Positions 12,467 through 22,020 of a DNA stretch of 64,000 nt are shown here, piece by piece. Origin of the DNA: Epiperipatus broadwayi (taxonomy: Eukaryota > Onychophora > Udeonychophora > Euonychophora > Peripatidae); assembly GCA_028023455.1 (NCBI GenBank), contig JAQFVV010006208.1, positions 7,236,963 to 7,300,962 of the forward strand, given 5' to 3'. Under the pieces are notes generated by a model. It saw nothing but the letters and a program-made list of their open reading frames with translations, made no database searches and was not told the origin of the DNA. How positions within the stretch are numbered: position 1 is the first letter of the stretch; each line of letters begins with the position of its first letter. Position numbers and translations under genes: made by a program.

Positions 12467-12662
12467 CATATAATAATAACATTTCATTCTTTTTACACTT
12501 TAGAGCAAAATATATTTATTTATTATTTACAGTTTCGACTGTTCCTAGCTATCTTCGTCAGATCTTATTCTGACGAAGACTGCTAGGAACAGTCGAAACT
12601 GTAAAGAATAGATAAATATATTGTGCTTTAAGTGTAAGAAGAGTGAAATGTTATTATATGTT
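12467..12662. repeat. Palindrome with hammerhead-like motifs on both strands
   Basis: Arms 12467-12561 and 12570-12662 are inverted copies around an 8-bp loop. Each arm contains CTGACGAAG, a stem closing GACTG/CAGTC, then GAAACTGTAA. The same motif set appears in the 90-bp tandem array at 32.7-33.1 kb and singly near 35735. Confidence 0.8.
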
Positions 12663-13073
12663 CTTGACTTGTTCTCATTTATCCTTTTTAAAATACATCT
12701 TAAGATTCTTTCATCCTTATATTCAATTCTCTAGAATAGAAATGTGCGACCATGGATTATGACCCTTTGAGGAGTCATGGAAGAATTTTTGGACTTATTT
12801 TTTTTTAAAAAATAAAATATAAATGTAATATTGCAATTTATTTTTATATTAGTCCGACAGAAATCAAACATAATAAAACAAAATTAATATCTTTTGGACT
12901 AATTCAATCTGGAAGTAAACATTGGGTGAAATTCACCCAATGAAAATTAAACATATAAAATTATTATTTCTTAGATTATATGTTTCATTATCTTTCTTAA
13001 TTAGTCAAAAAGTTGTAGGCAGTCATGTAGAAATGCTATCAAAGAAACAGGTTGCATAAGTTATACATGATTG
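12663..13073. other. AT-rich intron, nothing recognised
   Basis: Only a small 11-bp-arm palindrome (12920-12942) was seen. Confidence 0.4.
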
Positions 13074-13844
13074 GGTAGTTGTGTACTTGGGGTAATGTGG
13101 CTGCTTGATGGCATTGTTGCTTGCAAAAATAATGAAATGTAATGTTACCGGGCCGATAATTTTTTGCTTTCTGTTCTTTGACAATTTTTCAAAGTATTTT
13201 TAAAAATTTGCAAAGCAACATTATTTTCTAAATTACATTTTTTAATTACATTATACATTTCAGCGTGTAGCGCTGGCATGCACAGGGAGGGGGGCCCCTG
13301 ATTTCGCCTTTCACCGATTCAAAGGATCAGCCAATACATGCACTAGTCTGACCAAACCAAGCTTATGATTTCCAAAACAACATACAACCACAATCATTTT
13401 ATTACTCTCGTAGTTGTTCTCCCGCAAACATGCCTTTTCATGTGACTTATGACAAATGGTGCTGGGACCTACCCTTTTGCAATTGTTTTCACCTTCCAAG
13501 ATGTGTAGGGAGATGCAGTGATGGGCTTACAATTATTAGTATGTAATAGTACGTCAAGTAAGGTGTAAGATCATTACTTCGAATGCACATTAAAACACTT
13601 ATGGCCAGTTGAATTTCCATACCCCCTCACATTGTACGGTAGCGATCTGTGAAGTGTGCGCTATTCTCATAGTGACGTGAAGCACATCAGTCGGCCATAA
13701 TATTTGTATGCAATGCCATCTAGGTCTGCTAGTGGCTTATATGAACAGAACTGTTCTATAGGCTCGCATAAATGGCATATTTCTGTGCTTTTGCAGAGAA
13801 ACAACGCCATCAAGTGAACACATTACCCCAAGTATACAACTACC
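13074..13844. mobile_element. 771-bp terminal-inverted-repeat element
   Basis: The left end (13074-13130) and right end (13786-13844) are inverted repeats of about 57 bp that begin GGTAGTTGT and contain ACTTGGGGTAATG and TTGATGGC. The interior is less AT-rich than the flanks and holds only a 62-codon minus-strand frame without recognised homology. This fits a non-autonomous DNA transposon. No clear target duplication was found, so the superfamily is left open. Confidence 0.65.
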
Positions 13845-13852
13845 TAGGTCAT

Positions 13853-13945
13853 TAAACAATTCAAAATACAACAAAACTCTCCATATAGTAGTGCCATCTT
13901 GTGCTAACAAGAGCAATCAATGGATGAGATAGTGATCATGTGATA
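13853..13945. mobile_element. Miniature HFB-A with 11-bp target duplication
   Basis: A 93-bp insertion flanked by ACCTAGGTCAT (13842-13852 and 13946-13956). It begins TAAACAATTCAAAA and ends GTGATCATGTGAT, as does the larger copy at 36063-36402. The ribozyme-bearing middle is missing. Confidence 0.75.
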
Positions 13946-14322
13946 CCTAGGTCATGTGACATCTGACTTGATTTTTTTTTTTTTTTTGTAATATGATTGT
14001 TCTAGAGCTTCTAATCTTTTTTCTTTCTTCATATAAAAAATATCTCAGTCAACTACTTCACAAATGACAGAATAAACTCCCTAGTTTAATTAAAATGTTG
14101 TTTAATTTTTTTTATCAATATTCCTATCATTAGTTAATCAACTTCCCAAATATTTAAAATCGGTAATTTTCTCAATCATTCCTTAACTTTTATTTTATTT
14201 AAATTTGACATATCCTATTAAATTTTCTGTTAAGTATTGCTTTAGAAATTTCTATGTTAAAAACATATTTAAATTCATTTTTTAATATACATATCTCACT
14301 GACTGAATATTTTTTTAATTAG

Positions 14323-14400
14323 AAAACTGATGATACTATTGAAGGTTTGTCTTTAGATCTAGATCGTCTACGCGCCTATAATTCAAGAAGAAAAATTCAG
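14323..14400 (+). CDS. Unc-89: Unc-89 exon, post-kinase 1 linker
   Basis: A 78-nt phase 0-0 exon with acceptor TTAATTAG and donor GTATTA. It encodes 26 residues starting K-T-D-D-T-I-E and ending S-R-R-K-I-Q. 'LDLDRLRAYNSRRK' resembles the basic helical segment that follows the catalytic core in titin/twitchin/obscurin-family kinases and can act as a regulatory tail; that role is inferred from the family. The following 74-bp intron separates it from 14475. Confidence 0.8.
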
Positions 14401-14474
14401 GTATTAAATTAATATTTTTAAAGAAAATCTATTTCATTTTTTTCTATTTGTTTACATTTCTAAATCTATTTTAG

Positions 14475-14976
14475 TTGGGTAAATGTGAAGTTAGCAAATT
14501 CTCACGAAGACGCAAATTATCTGCATGCTTGAAACATCCAGAGGGAAAGTTATATCCTCCTGAAGCTGAACCAGAAAAAGATCAAAGAAGATTAGTTGAA
14601 CGCAAATTAAGTGATACTTCTAAAGAGTGGATGGATCTCATCCTTAGTACTCGAGAGCCAGGTGAACATGACTTTATTTTCCAGAGTGAAAGTATGTATC
14701 AACAAGGACCAGACACTGATCTTCTTCAACTCCGAGACCCTCACATGCCTGTTCGAATTCGACAATATATGCGCCAAACTCTTGATCCAACCAATACTGC
14801 TTATTATAAAATTAAAGCTGAACATCTTGCTTGGGGAGAGAAACCTGCTGTTAAGGAACGCAGGAGAATCTTAGAATTGTTAGAAGAAGAAGAAGGGTTA
14901 TTTGGCAGGCCTCCATCTATTGAAGATCAGTTAGCTGCCCGCAGACGAAAGCGCCAAGCTATAAAAGAACCAGAAG
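14475..14976 (+). CDS. Unc-89: Unc-89 interkinase linker exon (long isoform)
   Basis: The exon starts after acceptor TATTTTAG with codon TTG, so this is a splice border and not a translation start. It encodes about 167 residues: a basic start (SKFSRRRKL), a Pro/Glu-rich part (YPPEAEPEKD), and a charged helical end (ERRRILELLEEEEG then QLAARRRKRQ). The donor AAG|GTAGTA at 14977 leaves one base (G). The exon at 41963 begins with GT, rebuilding a Gly codon, and continues Y-I-P-Y-F-R-E-K. That phase match across 27 kb supports the join. No catalytic domain is present. The same exon also runs on as the alternative terminal exon. Confidence 0.82.
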
Positions 14977-16037
14977 GTAGTATCACTGTTGAATTAAAAG
15001 TTTCAGATTTGACTCTTCTAAAGTTTTTACATGCATGGAATTTATTGCATGATTTTTGCATTAAAAATGCATGCTATTTAGATTGCTTTATCAATTTGTT
15101 GATGGCAAGAGTTTTCTTACAATTGTTAAATATAGAAAATTATAATAGCAAAAATTTATTTTTGATTAATGTAAATAAAATGGAAGACATTATTTATGAA
15201 TGCTTGTGTTCTAAATTGTATCATAATTTATATTTTGAATCAAATATTTGTTGTGACAAGATTACATTACAAGTTAAGGAAACGGAAAAATCACTTGAAC
15301 TTTTTTTGGAAAAATATTTGTTGAATGATACAGCTGTAGAAACTACCCTAGTAATATTTTATTACGAAGAATCGGAAGAAATAGACAATGATTCTCCTCC
15401 TTCCCAAATAAAACCTATGGAAATAAGAGAAAGTAAAAATAATGAAATTTCTCAAGAGAGTAATTTAAAAGCTTCCGAGGCTAAGAAAAAAATACGTAAA
15501 CAAAATATTTCAAATAATCAGTCAAACTCATATATATCTTGTATTTACACAGAAACCAAAAGAAAATTGAAAAACATTTCATTAACCAATAATAAAGCTA
15601 CCAGAGTTTTATTTCAGCTCATTAAAAAAATGTTCAAAAAATCAATACATCTAAAAGAATATGGAATGGAGAAATATCATAAATATTTTTCAAAAAAAGA
15701 AAATGAATGTGAAAACCAAACAAGTAAAAATATAGAAGAAACAGAAAATAATTCTGATTCTGATAGTAGCGAAGTCGTTATCTCGCCTATTAAACAAAGA
15801 ATGAGAAAATCCGCACTTAGATCAGTTATATTTAATCCTCATCTAACTCGATCTGCCAAAACTCAAAAAATGAAGGATTTGGAATTTCTTAGCGATAAAA
15901 CTATAGATGTGAAGTTGAATTTATCAAAAGAACAAAAAGAATTTGACCGATGGCTTTATTTGTATGCATTTGTATTTGGCTTATTTTGTGGCGTAATAGC
16001 TACATTGTTGTTAAAAGTTTTTTATATTTTCACATAA
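14475..16037 (+). CDS. Unc-89: Alternative Unc-89 terminal exon with membrane-anchor tail
   Basis: Reading through the donor at 14977 keeps the frame open for 353 more codons to TAA at 16035-16037. The total from the exon start is 520 codons. In DNA this AT-rich a random frame would meet a stop roughly every dozen codons, so the length argues for selection. The tail has a hydrophobic helical stretch (residues ~175-215), an acidic patch (EESEEIDNDS, ~300), Lys/Asn/Ser-rich low-complexity sequence, an acidic 'NNSDSDSSEVV' (~422-432) and a C-terminal hydrophobic segment (~494-516) with almost nothing after it, like a tail-anchored protein. No known domain was recognised. AATAAA follows at 16085. 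The product would end after kinase 1 and lack Ig, Fn3 and kinase 2. No transcript evidence is available. Confidence 0.6.
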   Translation: MGKCEVSKFSRRRKLSACLKHPEGKLYPPEAEPEKDQRRLVERKLSDTSKEWMDLILSTREPGEHDFIFQSESMYQQGPDTDLLQLRDPHMPVRIRQYMRQTLDPTNTAYYKIKAEHLAWGEKPAVKERRRILELLEEEEGLFGRPPSIEDQLAARRRKRQAIKEPEGSITVELKVSDLTLLKFLHAWNLLHDFCIKNACYLDCFINLLMARVFLQLLNIENYNSKNLFLINVNKMEDIIYECLCSKLYHNLYFESNICCDKITLQVKETEKSLELFLEKYLLNDTAVETTLVIFYYEESEEIDNDSPPSQIKPMEIRESKNNEISQESNLKASEAKKKIRKQNISNNQSNSYISCIYTETKRKLKNISLTNNKATRVLFQLIKKMFKKSIHLKEYGMEKYHKYFSKKENECENQTSKNIEETENNSDSDSSEVVISPIKQRMRKSALRSVIFNPHLTRSAKTQKMKDLEFLSDKTIDVKLNLSKEQKEFDRWLYLYAFVFGLFCGVIATLLLKVFYIFT

Positions 16038-16084
16038 CAAGATTTAATTTCAAAAATATGTTATTTATTACATAAATTCTGTAA

Positions 16085-16090
16085 AATAAA
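16085..16090 (+). terminator. Candidate poly(A) signal AATAAA
   Basis: Canonical hexamer 48 bp after the stop of the alternative terminal exon, followed by TGTAATATATATA. The hexamer is common by chance in AT-rich DNA; its position is what makes it notable. Confidence 0.5.
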
Positions 16091-16129
16091 AAAATGCTCT
16101 TGTAATATATATATATATGTATAATAATA

Positions 16130-16630
16130 AACCGAAGATTTTCACGGGTTACAGATATAAATGAAATATTATTCGGATACATCCATGAATAATTTATTCC
16201 ATGTAACATGTGTACAGAATCAACACTATCTTTTCATGCTATAGATACAGGTCATAATATTAATTTTTCTAATATGAGAATACTATCCAGTTATGACATT
16301 CTCCAACAGTATCAAATCAGAGAAGCTATTGAAATCTTTAAAAAGCCAGAATGTATCAGCAAATGTGATGATGATACGTCCAAATTACCTATTTGAATTT
16401 TTTTTTCCAAAAAAGTCATTAATCTAAATAATTTTTCATAATTTTTTCTATTAATGGAATGTTCATTACTGTTATACATTAGTGTTTATAGTGCCACTAC
16501 AATTATTTTATAATATTGTTACCCAGTTGATCTGTGTGACCTAGTCAAAATGTCAGTTTATATATATATATTAAACAAATTATATATGGATGTACCCAGA
16601 TAATATTTCATTTATGTGTATAATAGTATT
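16130..16630 (+). mobile_element. PLE 3' fragment with GIY-YIG C-terminal coding
   Basis: The + strand at 16208-16396 encodes a typical Penelope endonuclease C-terminus: 'HAIDTGHNINFSNMRIL', then 'REAIEIFKK', then 'LPI'. It is flanked by inverted copies of about 30 bp at 16157-16187 and 16585-16613, giving a foldback outline like the other PLE remnants. Upstream endonuclease and reverse transcriptase are absent. Confidence 0.7.
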
Positions 16631-16639
16631 ATATATATA

Positions 16640-18300
16640 TCTACATGTACATATAAGTATGTAAGTAGTTCACTAAAATTTAAATAACCCATTATGTAAA
16701 TACTGTATATGATCTGATATTCATTTTTTTGCCGATGTTATATATTTATCAATTAACGATCTTATTGTGAAGTGGTTAGACCTTTTTTTTCAAGCCCATG
16801 ACTTGAATTTCAAATGTAGAACAAGTAAAATATGAAATGTTTTTCAAATTCCCAACTAGCTTAAGATTTTTATTTCAGATATCAACAAATCGTAACAATC
16901 CAAAATTGACTACTAAATAAATATTTTTAGCTAAAAATTAAACATGGATGAAAAATTGCAAAAACTTTCTTGCCAACAATTGATTACTCTGGTAACAAAT
17001 GTCTTTTATTGTTTTTCTTTAGGGGTTCTTTGCTTTGTAGTGGGCTATATGTATTAATCAGAAGATTTTTATGGACTTTCATATGTAATCATTAAAAATT
17101 TTAATGAAATTTTCTATGAGTATTTTTTTTATTTAGCTCAGTTTGGTGTAATCAAGCAAACGACCAATCAATAACTGGAATTGAAAACTGAAGTCATGTC
17201 ATTCAGTAGTAGCATTTATTTATCTGATCTCCTATAAACCAAATAAATACATGCTGGATGATGTGATTTCAATTTGCTGATCCAGTTTTTAATCGGGTTG
17301 CTGACTTGATTACAATATAACTGAGCTCTATATAAAAAAATTCACAATCTCATTAAAACTTTCCATTTTATATATAAAATTCATATTTTCTCTGTTGTCT
17401 GATTGGTTAATGTATGTTTATCCATAAGGCTATCATGTGTCAAATTCACTAAACAAATTCATTCTGCTGTTAACAAATTTTTTAATAAAGCAGTTGTCCG
17501 TAATGGTTTATTTAAATATTTAAATGTATTAATTTAGCTTTATTAATAATTTTGTGTACTCAGCCTAAATGTAATGACACCTTGCTGAGTAACGATGGCC
17601 TTTCAGCCTGGGTACATTTATCACATTTTTCTGTTATAATGTTAAAATCTTTAGTTTAATTTACATTAAATCTTTAAAAAAAATTATTAAAGCAACCAAT
17701 TAGAAAAAACGATGTCATTTACATAGGCTGGATACATCTGGTATTTATATAAAGATGAAATATTATTAAGCAAAAAGAATAATTGATGGTAAATACTCTA
17801 ATTGAGTCTAAAATTTATATCTGGGCATAAGATTAAATAATAATTTATAGCGTAATAAAAAAATTATTAATACATAATTATTATTTGTCCTAGACAATAT
17901 CTTCCAAATGAATGCTGGGTAATGATGACCTTTCAGAGTGGGTACATTTATCATCTTTTCTATATAATATTAAAATCTTTAGTTTAATTTAAATGTTTAA
18001 TATTTACCGAGGCTGTAACCTCGAGAATATGCATTTAAGCGGAATCGCACTTGTAAATTGAATTATAGTTGTTTGCTATGAAATATATCTTTGGATTCTG
18101 TTATCTTTTTATATATGTTTTTATCCACATATTTTAAGAAGTCTGCTGAATTTAAAGTATCATTATAAATTGTAAATGAACATTATTTAAAAATCTATTT
18201 ACCAAAATAGTAATAATAATGATGATGATAAAAATAAGATCAATTTATGATTAAATTTTTACATGAACGTCTTCTTTTACAATCCCGTAATTAAGATAAA
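16640..18300. repeat. AT-rich intron with a diverged direct repeat
   Basis: Segments of about 80 bp at 17578-17665 and 17918-17992 are diverged direct copies (shared 'GGGTACATTTATCA' and 'AAAATCTTTAGTTTAATTT'). Nothing else was recognised. Confidence 0.45.
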
Positions 18301-18309
18301 ATCTTTATT

Positions 18310-19065
18310 ATTGTAACCATGTTGCACAACCCATGTTTTAAAGTAGGAAGAAAGCTGGTTACAATAAAATTTGGTAAAATAATATAAGTAAGGGAAATTA
18401 TAAATAATTCTTAACTCTTAGTGGATTTATTGGTAGTTTTTCCCCATGATCAAACATGATTAAATAAAGAAAATCTCATAAACCAGGGGTCGGCAATTGT
18501 TTTGGCTTGGGGGCCGCATAGGTTGGTGGAGGGCCGCATCGGGGGCCACTTTGTGGAAGCGAAGGTTAACGGAGGGCCGTATCTTTTTTTCATGACACAA
18601 TAAACACACTGCTTTATTCCCTGTATTACCAAAGAAATATTTGTTTGTCCATTCTTCATTAAACACATGACATTCATTACCATTTTACATTTTTTTGGAG
18701 CATTCATGGATCCACAAAAGTTGGAAATATATATATTTGCTAATGCAAAGACAAAATTGAAATTAATCAGATCAATTGGAAAAGCACTGCACATCGTATC
18801 TACACTGCGCATGTATATTGATGTGGCCATTCTAGTGGAAAATATGAGATGAATATTCGGTCATGCAACAGGAAGGAAATCTCAGTCCAAGGTGGATTTT
18901 TCTGATTGTCTTGGAGGGCCGCATAAAAACTTAGCGGGCCGCATGTGGCCCTCGGGCCACTATTTGCCCACCCGTCATAAACAGTAATTTTTTAAATGAA
19001 TGTTTTAAACGATTAAAAAAAAAAACTTTGTTTATGTGTTTGTCTAAAGCAATTGTTATTTTAAA
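18310..19065 (-). repeat. Dispersed repeat interrupted by a hAT insertion
   Basis: 18320-18483 plus 18975-19060 match, in inverted orientation, one continuous stretch at 25425-25680. The 491-bp hAT element sits in the gap, so the 25.5-kb copy shows the empty site. Confidence 0.8.
18484..18974 (-). mobile_element. hAT DNA transposon remnant (491 bp)
   Basis: Bounded by perfect 8-bp duplications TCATAAAC (18476-18483 and 18975-18982), the hAT target-site length. The termini CAGGGGTCGGCAA and TTGCCCACCCG, followed inward by GGGCCGCAT on both sides, are typical of Charlie/ZBED-like hAT elements. The minus strand at about 18666-18590 encodes 'FNEEWTNKYFF' and 'AVCLLCHE', the start of the BED zinc finger of GTF2IRD2/ZBED-like hAT transposases, with its Cys-x2-Cys pair. 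The rest of the transposase is deleted, so the element is non-autonomous. Confidence 0.88.
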
Positions 19066-19085
19066 GAAGTAGAAAATCATTGCAA

Positions 19086-19500
19086 ATCATCATCATCAAC
19101 CATTATCAATCCACTGCAGGATGAAGTCTCTCCAAGTTCAGTCCATCTCCGATCTTTAACTTCTCTTCTCCACATCACCCCTACACACTTTTTTATTTCA
19201 TCTATCCATCTCACATATAGTCTCTTTCTCGGTCTTTTACAATCTTTTGGAATCCAGTTTAAGATTTCAACTGTCCATCTATTATCATCTCTTCTAGTAA
19301 TATGTCCACTCCAACTCCACTTCAGTGTTTTAATTTTTTCAGTGAGGTCAGTAAGACCTGTTTGTTCTCTTACCCATATATTATGTTGTCAATCTCTTCT
19401 TGTTACTCCCAACATGCATTTCTCCATGTCTCTTTGGGTGGTCTGAAGTCTCTGTATTGCTTTTCTATTAAGTGTCCAAGTCTCAGATCCATAAATTTTA
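19086..19500 (-). mobile_element. 5'-truncated RTE-type LINE fragment
   Basis: Last ~400 bp of the same LINE as at 1-3258, with an ATCATCATCATC tail at its 3' end (left side). Confidence 0.85.
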
Positions 19501-19548
19501 TTGATAATTTCAGCATTCTAAAAAAAAAAAATATATAATAATTTACTT

Positions 19549-19988
19549 TAAATACAAGTATACTGTATGGTCTATACTGAAATTAATGTAATTTAGGGAT
19601 TTGAATTCAGACTTTTAAGCTTTCTACAGTTATCTACTCCATCTTATAGAACCAACACACATAATTACACGCATGTGAAAAAGATAAATGATCTCCAATA
19701 CACGTATTTCGTGCTGAATCAGCACTCATCAGTTGGTCCAGATTATCATCTCTCACACATATATATATAATCAGTGCTTGGTTTATATTAAGATAGCAAG
19801 TCTTCATACTTTAATAGAAAGTCTTTAATCTTCTCCACCTCTTCAGCTGTCCATATCATTGAAAATCTCATGATGAAAGCCCTTGTTGATGCCAGTAGCT
19901 GTAGGGAGCTTGAAAGTCTGAGTTCAAATCCCTTCTAAATTACATTAATTTCAGTATAGACAAAACAATGTACTTGTATTTAAATATT
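19549..19988. mobile_element. HFB-B foldback element, copy 2
   Basis: Outer inverted ends at 19549-19620 and 19895-19988. The left arm holds a minus-strand hammerhead (19688-19746). The right arm is mostly reduced to its outer part ending 'GAGTTCAAATCCC'. No certain target duplication was found because the flanks are palindromic and AT-rich. Confidence 0.75.
19688..19746 (-). ncRNA. Type I hammerhead ribozyme, nearly intact (HFB-B)
   Basis: On the minus strand: ATAATC, a TGG bulge, ACCAA, CTGATGA, stem II GTGCT/AGCAC with loop GATTC, GAAA, stem III ATACGTGT, A at the cleavage site (19699), then TTGGA and GATCAT. The core and stem II are intact. Stem I has two mismatches and stem III one G-U pair, so activity is possible but uncertain. 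Confidence 0.7.
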
Positions 19989-20059
19989 ACATATTCAGCC
20001 TGTATTCTGCCCATATCTCTTCTGAGTATTTAAATGGGTGTGTTAAGGTCCTATACGTG

Positions 20060-20440
20060 AGGCGGGAGAGTGATTTAAAGTCAACATGAGTATGATGACA
20101 ATATTGGCATTAACAAAGGCTTTGAGCGTTCCACCATCAAATTTTCTATGATATGGATTGGTGAACAGTTAGAGGGGGGAGAAGATTGAAGCCTGTTCAT
20201 TAAAGTATGAAGATTTACTATCTTAATATAAACTGAGCACTGATTATATATGTGTGAGAGATGATGATCTGGATCAACTGATGAGTGCTGGTTCAGCATG
20301 AAATATATATATTAGAAATAATTTTTTTCATATGTATGTGATTAAGTGCGTCAGTTGTAAAAGATGGAGTAGATATCTGTAGGAACCTTGAAATTCTGAA
20401 TTCAAATTTCTTCTAAATTATAATAATTTGCTTTGAAAAA
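20060..20440 (+). mobile_element. HFB-B half element
   Basis: One outward-reading arm with a hammerhead core, CTGATGA at 20278-20284 and GAAA at 20300-20303. The stem II closing pair is G-U, and the sequence after stem III is changed, so it is probably inactive. Confidence 0.7.
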
Positions 20441-20807
20441 AGACAGCGTTGAAGATTCAGTTCAGAATATTAATTAATCCTTCTGAAATCAAAAAATACT
20501 AATTAATGAATTTAATAGATAGTTATCTAAAGATATTGTTAAGATGGATTAGGAGGATTAAGTTTCTAAATTAAAAAAATTAAAATTAAAGACAAAACAT
20601 ATCCTATTTGTTAATTTAATAAAACAGGAAATGAGATAAAGTATAAATTCAGTTCAAATAAGCTTCATTAGTTCATTCATTGACTCAGTCACTTGTTAGA
20701 GAATTGTGCACGAGAAACACAAACTAGAGCATAGTTAGTTTGGAAGCAGCTTATCAGCAATTCCAGATGGAAATAAGTCTGTATTAAGAAGTTGTATTTA
20801 ATAAGAA

Positions 20808-21200
20808 TACCAAGCTCTCCATACAGTAGTGACACCAAGTGCAAACCTTCATAATCAATGGATGCAGGAAGGTATGTGTATAAAATCCCTATCCAGTGTC
20901 ATTCATCCTTTCATAGGAGCCTTTGATTTGAGAGTTGTGCATCTAGATTTTGAGATATAATGTAACCCTCCAGCAGCCACCTTTTAACTATTGGGTTAAC
21001 TATAAAGCTAAGAGACCAAGATGAAAACCCAACAATGTTTTCAACCCAAGCTCATTCTCTTGTATAGTCGTATAGATCTGAACTCAGTTCAGCATCTATA
21101 CATTTTGCTGTCTTTAGTTTTTCAAAAATCACAGCCACCACTATACTATGGGCAGGATAGATATAAAACCATCAAAACATCACATGATCACCATTTCATT
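20808..21200 (-). mobile_element. HFB-A single arm
   Basis: Reads on the minus strand as one monomer, from 'GTGATCATGTGATG' near 21190 to 'CTGTATGGAGAG' near 20818. The ribozyme region is eroded. The overlapping 136-codon + frame at 21021-21431 is incidental. Confidence 0.7.
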
Positions 21201-21429
21201 TGGTTTTTACAAAATTACTGGCAGCTATTTTTAATGTTTTTGTATTGGTATATCACATGCATAATTTTATTTTTAATAATGTCCACTAACAAAAAAAAAA
21301 CTCTGAAGACACTTATAAATATATATATTTCAATATGTTTCTCAGAAGATCAAAAGTTTTTAAAGGAATCAGATTTAATAAATCAATATAATATTTTTGT
21401 TAATACAACTTATAAAATACAATATAAAT

Positions 21430-22020
21430 GAATCAATTGTTTTATATAGCGTGATGTTTATAAAATGTAATATTTAAACAGCATTAAGCTGTTGCACATG
21501 CGCTTTGCAGATTTTAACTATAAATGACTGAATACTAACACTTCAAACACATGATAAAGTCTTTGGAAAAGATAGAGTGGCCTCTATCTTTTCGAACCCA
21601 AACACTTTTGTATGGGCAAATCTTAAGTGTTTGAAAGTGAAAGCGTGAAGATATTAAATAATCACTTTAAATTACTTTTACATGCTTGAATGAATGACGC
21701 TGGTGAAATTTACTAGAATTTACGATAAGTCATTCTTATTTGAAATTAAATGTACGTAAATAAAACAATTATTTTATATAGCGCAATGTTTATAAAATGT
21801 AATATTTAAACACCATTAAGCTGATGCACATGCGCTTTGCAGATTTTAACTATAAATGACTGAATTTGCCCATACAAAAGCGTTTGGGTTCGAAAAGATA
21901 GATGGCCACTCTATCTTTTCCAAAGACTTTATCATGTGTTTGAAGTGTTAGTATTCAGTCGTTTATAGTTAAAATCTGCAAAGCGCATGTGCAACAGCTT
22001 AATGCTGTTTAAATATTAAA
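21430..22020. repeat. Compound direct and inverted repeat cluster
   Basis: A ~110-bp segment at 21430-21540 recurs directly at 21765-21875 (shared 'GCACATGCGCTTTGCAGA'). The block 21480-21610 recurs inverted at 21885-22020. The cluster abuts the palindrome starting at 22021. Confidence 0.75.

Noticed and set aside
16208-16396. 62-codon + frame as a downstream Unc-89 exon
   Set aside because: Its text matches a Penelope-type endonuclease C-terminus, and it is flanked by inverted repeats.
18450-18830. 126-codon minus-strand frame as a gene
   Set aside because: It runs across a hAT terminus. The real coding trace (BED finger start) lies in another frame and is truncated.
21021-21431. 136-codon + frame
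   Set aside because: It lies over an HFB-A arm read antisense, with no domain and no support from composition.
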